Source: Nageia nagi (taxonomy: Eukaryota > Pinophyta). Taken from it: 64,000 nucleotides of DNA. The DNA lies in assembly GCA_050084985.1 (NCBI GenBank), contig JBITNC010000001.1, forward strand, positions 182,900,001 through 182,964,000, in the 5' to 3' direction. Shown piece after piece: positions 23,100-32,828 of the stretch. Both the position numbers and the translations under genes were made by a program. Each line of letters starts with the position of its first letter. Within the stretch, counting starts at the first letter, position 1. The notes under the pieces are model-generated. The model did no database searches. It was given only the letters and a program-made list of their open reading frames with translations, and was not told the DNA's origin.

Positions 23100-24252
23100 T
23101 TTTCCCTGATCTTGTTTCCATAGCAAAACCTCCTATACTTGCTAGTGCAAAATTCATTAGGTTCACATCTCAGCTTATGTCATCAGCTACACCAGGTAGA
23201 GGAATGCCCCCACTTCTTGATAAATATTCTTGGTATTGATAACCAGGACATGTGGTTTGTTCATGAGTATCATTGTAGGCCAAACACCAACTAGTGGCTA
23301 ACCCTGAAGAGGAAGCTTGGCTTACATCCTCATTCAACACATTCTGAGCCTCTTCTATAGCAGGATAAGGATATCTTCTTGCATTACTTTGTCTGCTTAG
23401 AATGGTAATCTAGTTTACCATATTTCTACACAAGTTTTAAAGTTCCTGAATCTCTGTCGATGAGGCTACCCCTTGATTCATATTAGGCTGATGAGGGGCT
23501 GGTAAGGCCAAGGGAGCTCTAGGGACTGGCAAGGTTGATGGCCACTATTGGATAGGGGTGGGGATACTAGCCAGTGGTGGAGCCAAACTAATTGCTTGAG
23601 GTCTCAAAACTTGTTGTTGGGTAGTTATTGGAAAATAAGGCATTAGCATGCAACTTGGCAATTTCCCAACTGCAATAAGATAGGATTCAACATATACTAC
23701 TTATCTATAGACCTCTGGGAAAGTATTTACTCTAGAATTTTGGATTTGCAAAGAGAGATCCGAAGGAAAGGCTCTCAGGTAATACATTAAGGCTTGAAAT
23801 TGCTAAGGCCTGACTGGCATGGGGACTCTCACCCAAGTTTTTTGGAATCTAATATTGAAATCAGGGATATTTTCTTGCTCATATCTTTTGATTGAAGTGA
23901 ACTATGTTAACAAGGAAAAGGGATCTCCTAATTCATTAAATTCCAAGATAAAGGGCTCTGCCAGCTGAGTCCAAGTGTTTATAGATCTGTTAGGAAGGCC
24001 CCTGTACCAATCTAGGACCTTTCCCTTGAAAGACTAAGCCATTAATCTCACCATGACATCTTCATGTTGGATATTATGAATCTTCGCTAGGCTAGCTACA
24101 TCAACACAATGCTCGTAAGCCATTTTCTCTAAAGTTGCATCAAACTTTGGAAGGGTTTTGAAAACATTTGCTAGGATGTCATGCAACACCACCAGGGCTA
24201 TTAGTACCCCATTATCTCATTCTGGATAAACATTCTGAGCTGGATTAGCCAT
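23100..24252 (-). pseudogene. gag of element E
   Basis: It starts at ATG (24252, minus) with MANPAQNVYPE. A capsid-type region follows with LPKFDATLEKMAYEH, a GKVLDWYRGLP block, WTQLAEPFILEFNE, YEQENIPDFNIRFQKTW and ALMYYLRAFPSDL. Then come a proline-rich stretch and a zinc-knuckle-like motif WCLAYNDTHEQTTCPGY near 23270. Length, order and motifs fit Ty3 gag. In-frame stops are few (about five). They sit where CAA, CAG, CGA or TGG would be expected, so single C-to-T changes explain them. The frame runs into FAMETRSGKNP and then abruptly into integrase tail sequence. Confidence 0.85.
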
Positions 24253-24575
24253 TTTAGGAGAGGTATTTCTAGTGTGAAGATTGGATGATTCTAGCTTGGT
24301 AAAGGATTTTAGGGAGCTGATACTATTCAAAGACTTGGACTTGATCAGGTCTTTCTCTTAGGAGCATCTAACATTCTAAAATCCGATGCTTCTTTTGCTG
24401 CTCTAGTTTTAGATCTTGTCCACATAAACTCTAGGTTGCAAAAGAAAGTGACAGGTTCAAAAGCACATATGATATTTACAAATAATTTTCTTTAATACAT
24501 ACCATAGATAGTGCTTCAGTAGAGTCACCAATAAGTTTCTTCATGTCCCCTACTTGGCATGCCAAAAAGAAATAC

Positions 24576-26140
24576 TGTTGATTAAGATTGTGTAATATAT
24601 GCACTGTGAACAATCTTAACCAAAGTAAATCAAGAACAGACTATAGTGATAGTCTGATCTTTGGAGAAGGTCGGTTCCTTATCTATTGGGTGTAGAAAAA
24701 GTAACAAAAAAGGAAATAAAAGGGGTAGAGTGCAAGGAATTTAAGCAAAAGGCTTAGGGTAACAAGAGAGAAAGCAAGGTAACAGGAAAGTAACAAGAGG
24801 AAAAACTAATAGGAAAGGAAATAAAAAGGAGTAGAGTGCAAGGAATTTAAGCAAAAGGCTTAGGGTAATAAGAGAGAAAGCAAAGTAATAGGAAAGTAAC
24901 AAGAGGAAAAAGTAATAGGAAAGGAAATAAAAAGGAGTAGAGTGCGAGGAATTTAAGCAAAAAGGCTTAGGGTAACAAGAGAGAAAGGAAAGGTGGATCA
25001 CTAGTTCAGCGTGGGCTTTCACAGTGTGTGAAACCTTGGTCTAAATCTAGTGTAGCAGCTATAGTACAAGCTCTCACTCTCTAATGTTTTCCATCTTTAC
25101 TCTACCATGTAGTAGACACAATTATACTAGCAACTCACAATTATCATTCAGGAAACAAGCCAAGCTACCACGATGTAACCAAATTAAGAATGACAATTAT
25201 GAGTGCTAGACAAGAAAGGTCAAGATGGTATCATATTACTGATAAAAACTATAGGTCTTCAAGAATAAATGTAAAGAGCAATACTAGGGCTTCTAACCCT
25301 TCTTTCACTTTATTTTCATATAGTTATACTATAGTAACAATAGTTATAAGAATTGCAAAATAGAAATGTTTATAAAAATAGCTTCAAGATTCTAGCCTTT
25401 TTTTAACTGATACTACCTACATATGCCACTTGGTAGAATATTACAAAAATAGGGTAGATTACAGATGATACAACTTCTTGATAACTATGATTTGACCTCT
25501 TACTGGCCTCATCTCTACATTCCAGAATGCTCTACTCACCAGCTCCAGCTATTCGATCACTCCTCGCTGACCTCATCACTTCCAGAACCTAGTTTCATTA
25601 AAAAATGTGAACATCATTCTCCTTATGACATCATCTTCATACTTTTGGAATGTTTTACTCACTAGCTCCAGCTATTTGATCACTCCTTACTGACCTCATC
25701 GCTTCCAGGATCTAGTTTTGTGTTAAGGCCTAAAATTGCTGACACCATCATTTCATTCCGAAATGCTTTATTTACTGACCCTGGCTTCTCAATTTGCCTT
25801 GCTGACCTCATCATCTCCGAAACCTAATCTTTACCAAAACATAACTATCTTATCCTCCATGACATCATCATTTTATTTCAAAATGCTTTACTTTCGGAAC
25901 ACTTAATTTACAGTGATTATCTCTTACTGACCTCACCTCCTTCGGAACCTGGGGTTTTCCACAACTGAGCTTTATCATTTCTTTTATGATGTCATCATTT
26001 CATTTTGGAATGCTTTATCTAATGACTTTGGCCTATTTTGTTTGCTCTAGAAAAACTCCCAGGGATCTTAAAATGAACTCATGATTGCAAGTAAAGTACA
26101 TCGGGGCTTTAATAAAGAATTTATTATGTATGAATATACA
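24576..26140 (-). repeat. 5' LTR of E
   Basis: About 1565 bp, with the same ends as 21189-22768. On its inner side the minus strand reads TTTGGCATGCCAAGTAGGGG at about 24550-24569. This starts with TGG within ten bases of the LTR and is the probable primer site; its tRNA is unassigned. Confidence 0.9.
24722..24990 (-). repeat. 106-bp minisatellite in the E 5' LTR, three units
   Basis: It has the same 106-base unit as 21335-21605, three copies. Equal unit number in both LTRs fits copying of one LTR from the other during reverse transcription, with no later expansion. Confidence 0.9.
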
Positions 26141-26510
26141 CCAAGTAAATAGTAAAACCATCGAGTAGCATCACCTTTCAAAATCCTTGGGAATAATTTA
26201 ACCATTAACCTCTCATCTAAACCTAGTTTGAATAAGCACTCCTCCTAAAAGATAATGAGATGCTGCTTGGGATCTTATTTGCCACTGAACATCTTGAACT
26301 TAGGGGTCTTGTGATCAACTGGTAGGGGAAAATTATGGATGTCATCTATCTAGGGTGAAATGAAAATGCCATCATAGTCATTAGGATTGGATGGTTGGGA
26401 GGTATTGGATGAACCTCCTAGATTAGTCAAGTTAGAATTTAGATTGTTTTTCTTAGCAATCTACCTTCATAACTGTAAAATATTCATGTTCAAAGCTTGA
26501 AGAATGGTTG
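26141..26510 (-). pseudogene. gag of element C, proximal part (before the E insertion)
   Basis: The minus strand from about 26400 encodes FPLPVDHKTPKFKMFSGK, then LGLDERLMVKLFPRILKGDA and TRWFYYLLGKS, ending at the E target site. This is a typical Ty3 gag capsid, including the PKF..FSG start and the KGDA..WFY..L block. It continues at 21188 beyond E. A few stops are present. Confidence 0.8.
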
Positions 26511-26645
26511 TTAGTTTATCCATCTTAACATCATTGGCATCTTAAAGACAAAAATGTACGATGCTAGTAGTCTAATCTTGATAAGAAGGGTTAGTGTGAT
26601 CTCACCTCTAGGGCAAGATAAATCAAATAGTTAGGGTGACCAAAA

Positions 26646-27266
26646 TGTAGATGTTAAATAATGCAATTAATGCAAATGGGATTGATTAATGCACTATTGC
26701 TCTACTTTGTAAATATTGATGCATATATTAGAAATATGGTAATAACATATAATAGGAATGTAATAGTGTTTACTTAGATTCAATATTCATTTCATTAATT
26801 ATAAAATACATAAATAATAAAGCATACATTCATGAACAAGCATGCCATCAATATCCAAGAATTGGCATACCATCTACACCATATGATGAGCAAAATTACA
26901 TAACACAAACTAGAATGTAGCGATGAGCGAATTAGCAAATAAAACTTACAAAATAATAGATGCATAATATAGATAAACAAACCAAGTTGCAATCCTTGAA
27001 ATCATATTCAATTGATAATCCTTGTATTAGTTTGAAATAATTATTTTCCCATGATTCCTTATGATCCTATAGGTCATCAAATGATGCCTTTATATATGAT
27101 ACAAGTTTACATGAATTTGATATTTTGACCTCCTATACATTCCACAAGGATCAAATACATGGTTGAAAACTCTTTTATACATTTTAAATTCCTTTTTAAA
27201 TAATAAATTTTTAAGGGATTAAAATGATTTACTAAATATATAAAGGTTCATTTTGAAGCATTTACA
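26646..27266 (-). repeat. 5' LTR of C
   Basis: It starts TGTAGATGTTAAATAATGC and ends GAAGCATTTACA, about 621 bp, collinear with 14922-15557. The primer site should lie just left of 26646, where the minus strand reads TTTTGGTCACCC. I cannot assign the tRNA. Confidence 0.88.
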
Positions 27267-27601
27267 CAATAAGTAAAGCAATTAGAATAATGCACTCGTA
27301 TTAATAACAATATAACAAAAAAAATAACTTTACTAATAGGAATACAAATCATATGACACTTTGAGGGGACATTCCTCCTTACAAATCAAAAGATAATTGA
27401 TTTCCAAGATTATTTTCTTTACCCCTCTTAAAAATATTTATAGACTTCCTACCCTAACCTTAATTGGTGGTTTAATTTAAATTTATGATTTGCCTTACAA
27501 AAATATAAAGGTTTACATCACTAGTTAGTACAAGATTCTAGTTACAATAATGACTAATCAAAATTAAACCTAATTAAATATTAGGATGTGGGATGCTAAA
27601 A
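27267..27601 (-). repeat. B1 LTR, right piece
   Basis: It resumes the LTR interrupted at 14921, starting CAATAAGTAAAGCAATTAG and ending GGGATGCTAAAA, where the other copies end CTAACA. The first five bases are the second half of the C target duplication. Confidence 0.82.
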
Positions 27602-27756
27602 TGTCATCCCTCTTGAAAATAGCTTTGTCCTTAAAGCTAAAAATTTGAAAACTCCTAGTCTAGTTGATGTGTTATCTCCCAAGTTCCATATTCTGGTACT
27701 AAGCCATGCCATTGAATAAGGATTTTAGTGGTAGTATGATTATGAATTTGATGAAT
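27602..27756 (-). pseudogene. end of element B internal region (chromodomain remnant), copy B1
   Basis: A pyrimidine-rich tract (CATCCCTCTTG, minus-strand purine tract) follows the LTR. Next comes sequence paralogous to 29742-29900, where the minus strand encodes the end of a chromodomain with a LSNGMA-like block and a KEKALFNRGG-type tail. At about 27757 it changes abruptly into A sequence, so only about 155 bp of B is kept here. Confidence 0.55.
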
Positions 27757-29315
27757 GGGAAAGGTATTTGGTCCCATAAATGCCTAGATATGGATACGAT
27801 AAGGAAATAATTCCTTATCTTAGCTTTATCATACCATTTTTTCTTAGTAACTATCCTTTCAACCCTACCTTGACTAGATTTCTTATTCACCTCTCCTTAT
27901 AGTATGAACCTTCCTTTTGTAGAATTGAATCTTCCCCAAAATCATTTATGGTATTGAAATAAATTCATCAACTAATGGTAACCCTAACTTATCTCTTTCT
28001 CTTCCATAATCAACATGGATGGATCAAATAAATTAAAGTTCTCTACATTCATAATTAAGTAGATATTCATGTAAGAGGGTAGATCCAATATAAAATCATT
28101 CTTATTTACTTGCTCCATAATATTAAATGGTTTATATTTGATAGGGTTAAGCTTCTTGTTGGTCCCTATAGCCTCTCCTTACTAAGATACAACAAAATTT
28201 GATCTCCTACTTGGAATTTATGGTCAACACTAAGCTTTTCATGCCTTAGCTTATATTTATATTTTCCAACTTTAGTTGCTCTTGAACCTTGCCTTATCTT
28301 ATTACTGAATTATTAAACTTTCTTCTCTTCTTGTACAACTAAAACATCATCATATTTTTGTTGTTCAAGTATACAATCAATAGGAGGTGGAAGTAAAAAC
28401 CTATAACATGTTCCAAATAGAGATTTTTTTAGAAGAATAAATTATCATATCGTATGAATGTTGAGTAAACATAAGATCCCCTTCCTAAGACTTTATATGC
28501 TTGCCACAATAACCCCTCAATAACTAAACCACTATCATATTCATCACTTCAATTTTTCCATCTATTTGAGGATGAAAAGTAATACTTCTTTTCAGCCTAG
28601 TGTTCATTTTTCCATAAAAAAAATCCAAAACTTACCAAAGAATCTAGAATATCTATCCAAAATAATAGAACTAAGTAATCCAAAATTAACCCATACATGA
28701 AGAAAGAAGAGTTTAGTAGCTTCTTGGCCTATTATAGTCTTCTTATATGGAATTAACACACACATCTTGTTAAATCAATCAACAATCACAAATAAATAAT
28801 CATGTCCTTTCTTGTACATAGGTAACCCCCCTACAAAATCCATTGAAATACTTTTTGAAGGATGGTCAAGATTTGGAAGTGGTTGATACAAATTCAATTT
28901 CCTATTGCTTGGTTTGCTAGTGCAACATATTATACACACCCTTATATACCTAGCAACTTTCTCTAGTATTTTTTGCTAATAAACATATCTTTGTAAATTT
29001 ATAATTGTCTTAGTAATCCCAAAATTACTAGCAACTTTTGAAGTACAAGATTCATTGATCAACCTAATTCTTACTCCTTCAAGAATACACAATACATTAT
29101 ACTTATAGAGTAATACATATTTCATTCGAAATTCATCCATGCCTTCTCATTTTAGTGTATATGACTACTTAAGAAATGATATACCTCCCCAAAATCTACA
29201 TCTTGCATACATATCTCTAAAAATGTCTTAGAGATAAATGGAGAAAATTTAATGACTATCAAAGATACTATTTTTCACTCATAGAACAACATAGGTACTG
29301 TAGTTTCAACCTCAC
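27757..29315 (-). mobile_element. chromovirus relic A2 (duplicate of the A1 3' pol)
   Basis: A2 is collinear with 8766-9206 plus 13711-14827 and contains no F2. Minus-strand coding traces in sense order are: the same post-RNase H segment as A1, a zinc-binding segment with a CIICCTSKP block near 28920, an integrase start SISMDFVGGLPM and KKGHDYLFVIVD near 28810-28860, the core end with MNTRLKR-like sequence near 28600, an MNVENFNLFDPSML-type tail near 28010-28050, and a chromodomain-like end near 27760-27890. The first catalytic D is present in MDFVGG. Frames are broken. It ends at CTCAC, where the next B LTR starts. Confidence 0.75.
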
Positions 29316-29741
29316 TATTAAGAACATAACAAAACTAAAAAGGGATTTTATCTTGAATGGAAAAGGAAATATTGAAATACAAAATAACCAACATATTTGA
29401 AATGCAATAAGTAAAGTGATTAGAATAATGTACTCATATTAATAACAAGATAATAGGACAAAATAACTTTACTGATACGAATATGAATCGTAGGTCACTT
29501 TGAGGGGGCCTTCCTCCTTACAACTCAATAGATAATTGAATTTCCAAGATGATCTTCTTTACCTCTCTTAAAAATATTTATAGACTTCCTACCCTAACCT
29601 TAATTGGTTTTTTAATTCAAAATCATGATTCACCTTAGAAAAATATAAGGGTTCACATCACTTGTTGGCACAAGATGCTAATTACAATAACTACTAATTA
29701 TAATTAAACCTAATTAAATGTTAGGATTTGGTATTCTAACA
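29316..29741 (-). repeat. 3' LTR of element B, copy B2
   Basis: On the plus strand it starts TATTAAGAACATAAC (TG mutated to TA) and ends GGTATTCTAACA, about 426 bp. The tract TGCCACCCCTATTG, a purine tract on the minus strand, follows. The site where C entered the B1 LTR reads GAAATGCAATAAGT here and is uninterrupted. Confidence 0.82.
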
Positions 29742-30800
29742 TGCCACCCCTATTGAAAAGAGCTTTTTCCTTAAAGATAAGAATTTGAAAACTCATGCTA
29801 AAGCTAATGTCTTGTCTCCCAAGTTGCATCTTTTGGTGTTAAGCCATGCCATTTGATAAGGACTTCAATGATGGTATGATTATGAAGCTAATGAATGCAT
29901 ATTTCTAAAATTACTTCAAGTTACAACTTGATGGCACCCTCATATTTGAATTTAGGTAAGTTTATATAATCCTAAACCTATGATCCCAATACCAACTTAA
30001 TACATGAGACATGAAATATTGGGTGAACTTTAGATGAGGTTGGTAACTCTAACTTGTATTCTATAGGTCCAATGCATTAGAGAATTTTAAGGCCTATAAA
30101 ATTTTGGTGCCAATTTTTGAGATCCCTTATTTTTTAGAGAGTTTTGATGATATAATTGAACTCATAGAAAGACCATATCCCCTTCTTGTAATTCCTACTT
30201 GACTCATTGCTAATCAACTTATCATTTCATGTGATATTGAGAAGTATACAAATTATTCTTAATAAGATGAAGGATATCTACTCAAGTGGTTAATTTTGTA
30301 TCAATCAATTTGAAATTAGTGATGCATGTCCATACAATGCTTCATGGGGATCATTTTTATAATAGTGTGATATGAAGTGTTATACCACCATTTTGCCATG
30401 GGTAGCCACTTCACCCAATGAACTGGTTGTGCAAAGGAAAAGTAATGCAAATAAGTCTTTAAATGGTTATTAATAATTTCATTCATACCATTAGTCTAGG
30501 GATGATATGCAAAACTCATGTTAATTTGGGTTCCTTAAAGTTTGAAGAATTCCTTCTAAAAATTGCTAGTGAAGATTGAGTTTCGATCACTAACTATGGT
30601 AGATGGCATACCATGAAGCTTAAAATTATTATCAAAGAAAATTTGGACCCAAGTAATAGCTTTGAATGAATGATTTAGGGAATAAAAATGTGTATACTTG
30701 GATAACCTATTGACCACCACCATAATAATAGATTTTCTATGAGATTTTGGAAAGCCTTTGATGAAATCCATTAAAATATCAATCCAAGTACGAGTAGGGA
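29742..30800 (-). pseudogene. integrase and chromodomain remnant of chromovirus B
   Basis: The piece at 30556-30771 starts MDFIKGFPKSHRKSIIMVVV (first catalytic D) and ends in HGMPSTIVSDRNSIFTSNF (second catalytic D). Downstream at about 30380-30550, in shifted frames, come the FAYHPQTNGMNE-type block, an LKTYLHYFSFAQ-type block and KWLPMAKWWYNTSYH. At 29742-29900 a chromodomain-like remnant and a KALFNRGG-type tail sit right against the LTR, as in Tekay-like chromoviruses. The order and sense strand agree with the 3' LTR at 29316. Confidence 0.8.
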
Positions 30801-30999
30801 TGGGAAGAGGATGAAGCAGTCCTAGAGTGTTGGTGGTCTCTCCCTTATAACATTAAAAAATATCACATTCAATAACAAATTTCTTAATATCTTATTTCAT
30901 ACCATATTAATTTTATAGAATTATCAATATTAGTGAACATGTCTTTCTTTTCACTCATATAGTTGCTACAATCACTATCCATAATCACATTCTATTTTA

Positions 31000-31710
31000 A
31001 TTTTCTTATGCTACATTGCAATAAATAAAAATCAAATATCTACCATCATTTTCAACTTGGTTTTCAACATGAATTTCCCTAGAAAAAATTGTACTCTCTT
31101 TATTCATATTGATCATACTTCTTTTTTCTATAATCCCTTGCAAAATATCCAAACTTCTTGAAATAATAGCATTAAAGATGAGATTTTTCATACCTTTGTG
31201 ATTCATGATAATTAGCTTGATTTTCATATCTATCTCCTTGGTTTTCATATTTTTATTTCTTCATGTGTATTATTCATTCTAACAATATAGACATAATTAT
31301 TGAATCAACCTCTTTGGAAAACCTCTTTCACCCCTTGCACCTTTATTGTTACTTTCCTTGAATCCATTTTCAAGATAAGAACTATTAGATTTGTTCAATC
31401 ATTATCTATGAGTTTTTGATGATCCCATTAATTCATCAATTAAAAATATAGATAAATATTTTGACTCTTTTATTGCCACAACATTTGAATCATATTTACA
31501 AGGAAGACTAAATAATATTTTTTTGATAAACTTTTATCTTCTAAAGTTTCACTCTATGTTCTGATTTGATTTATTAAATGCAAAACCTTGGTAAAAAATT
31601 TGAAATGGACTCAACATTTATTATTTGCAAGCATTCAAAATCTCTCTTAACTACTTGTAATCTTACCAATTTTACCTTACTGATGCCTTGATATGTCTTT
31701 TTTTTGGGTT
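31000..31710 (-). pseudogene. Copia gag (UBN2-type) remnant
   Basis: From 31700 downward the minus strand encodes TYQGISKVKLVRLQVVKRDF and ECLQIINVESISNF. Then, in changed frames, come IKSEHRVK (usually IRTHGE) and a DELMGSSKTH-type block near 31430, followed by basic stretches with KGARGERGF near 31310. This is the order seen in plant Copia gag: UBN2 capsid domain, ELMGSL..HE block, then basic linker. It lies between Ty3 sequence (integrase at 30556-30800) and unassigned DNA. It is therefore either a separate truncated Copia insertion or part of a rearrangement. No zinc knuckle is clear. Confidence 0.72.
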
Positions 31711-31739
31711 TGTAAACCAAGAGATTTTTTTCCCTTGAT

Positions 31740-32828
31740 ACAGGGCAATATTTACCTTAGGCTTTGAACCAATGATTGAGGGGCATCCATGCCATAAAAA
31801 TCCACCAAGGCTATGATCCCCACCTCATCCACACCTACCATCAACTCAAAGGATTTTAGGTAACTTTCAACTTTTAGGGGCAAAGAGTTTTCAAATTTAG
31901 CCTCCCATATTCGAGATCTTAGAGCTACCCACCTCTCCAACTCTCCTATTTGTTAATTCATCTACTATATGACTTATTTTGAAGACTATCCTAGGCTTGG
32001 TTTGCCCTTTTTTGTTGCAACTTTTGGAAATACTATTTCATACATTGCCTATTGGATGAAATAGTACCTTTACATCTTTTTTTTTTTATTATCGTTTAAC
32101 AAAATTTTTGCACCTTATGTCAAAGCATTAAAAGTAGTTTCACATGTACATTTCTACAAAATCATTATCCACCAATTACTATAAATCATAGGAGAAAAAA
32201 GGTATCTTCATCTTGATGCTTTAATAATCATAATTTTTTCCAATAAATAAAGGATGTTATGGCTGAATATTTTTATTGTTAGCATTTTCCATTGGCTCTT
32301 TTATCAATTTGATAGTATTAATGAGGTCCAATAGCTTGAAACAAATTTAGTATAGAACTATCAATAACAAAACTAAATTGAGAACCAAGAATAATTAAAT
32401 AATGGAATTGATATTCAATATTGTTATTGCAATATATCAAATTTGAAAACATGAGATCTTTTATTTATTGCATCATAAGGTAATCATACATGTAGCCTTG
32501 TATGGGCTTTTATTGAAATGATAAAACCCCTAACATAAGTGGTTTTTATCACCATGCTTAAGCTCCTTTGCATATGATAATAGCAATAATGAGGTAAATT
32601 GTATTGCTGATATACTTAGATCACTTGGTACCTACTCTTCTTCCAATCCTTATGAAGAACTCATTGGTCAAAACCTTGCAACCCAGATGAGCTCTCACAA
32701 TTTTCTCAAATAGAGCTTTGTAATGGTTCTCCACCATTCTCCCAAGCATCTCCTCATTCCCTCCTTTCTATGGATGCAATAGAAACCCTCTTAACACCTT
32801 CACGCTCTCTATCTCAAATGAATTTTTT
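31740..32828 (-). other. unassigned internal sequence, one short open frame
   Basis: A minus-strand open stretch of 62 residues at 31752-31940 carries LPLKVESYLKSFELMVGVDE and ends in QSLVQSLR. It is faintly like a Ty3 gag capsid, but I cannot support that. A G+C-richer patch at about 32630-32810 has no recognisable frame. I see nothing else assignable between 31940 and 32828. Confidence 0.3.

Larger units (their letters stand above)
21189..26140 (-). mobile_element. Ty3-type LTR element E, pol deleted, inserted in gag of C
   Basis: E has two long LTRs (21189-22768 and 24576-26140) flanked by CCAAT (21184-21188) and CCAAG (26141-26145), a 5-bp duplication with one mismatch. Gag halves of C lie on both sides. 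The 1.8-kb internal part holds a recognisable gag (24252 to about 23100) joined directly to the C-terminal tail of integrase (23095-22790), both on the minus strand. Protease, reverse transcriptase, RNase H and the integrase core are absent. The internal part is visibly richer in G+C than everything around it, consistent with E being the youngest insertion. It is non-autonomous. Confidence 0.88.
14922..27266 (-). mobile_element. Ty3 Tat-lineage element C, internally deleted, split by E
   Basis: C has LTRs at 14922-15557 and 26646-27266, both TG...CA. Its flanks are CAGTA (14917-14921) and CAATA (27267-27271), a 5-bp target duplication with one substitution. The undisturbed sequence in the next B LTR reads CAATA. 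Coding traces on the minus strand run in the order gag, protease, start of reverse transcriptase, archaeal-type RNase H, integrase. The second RNase H marks the Tat lineage. Most of the reverse transcriptase and the first RNase H are missing, and gag is split by E. The element is dead. Confidence 0.85.
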
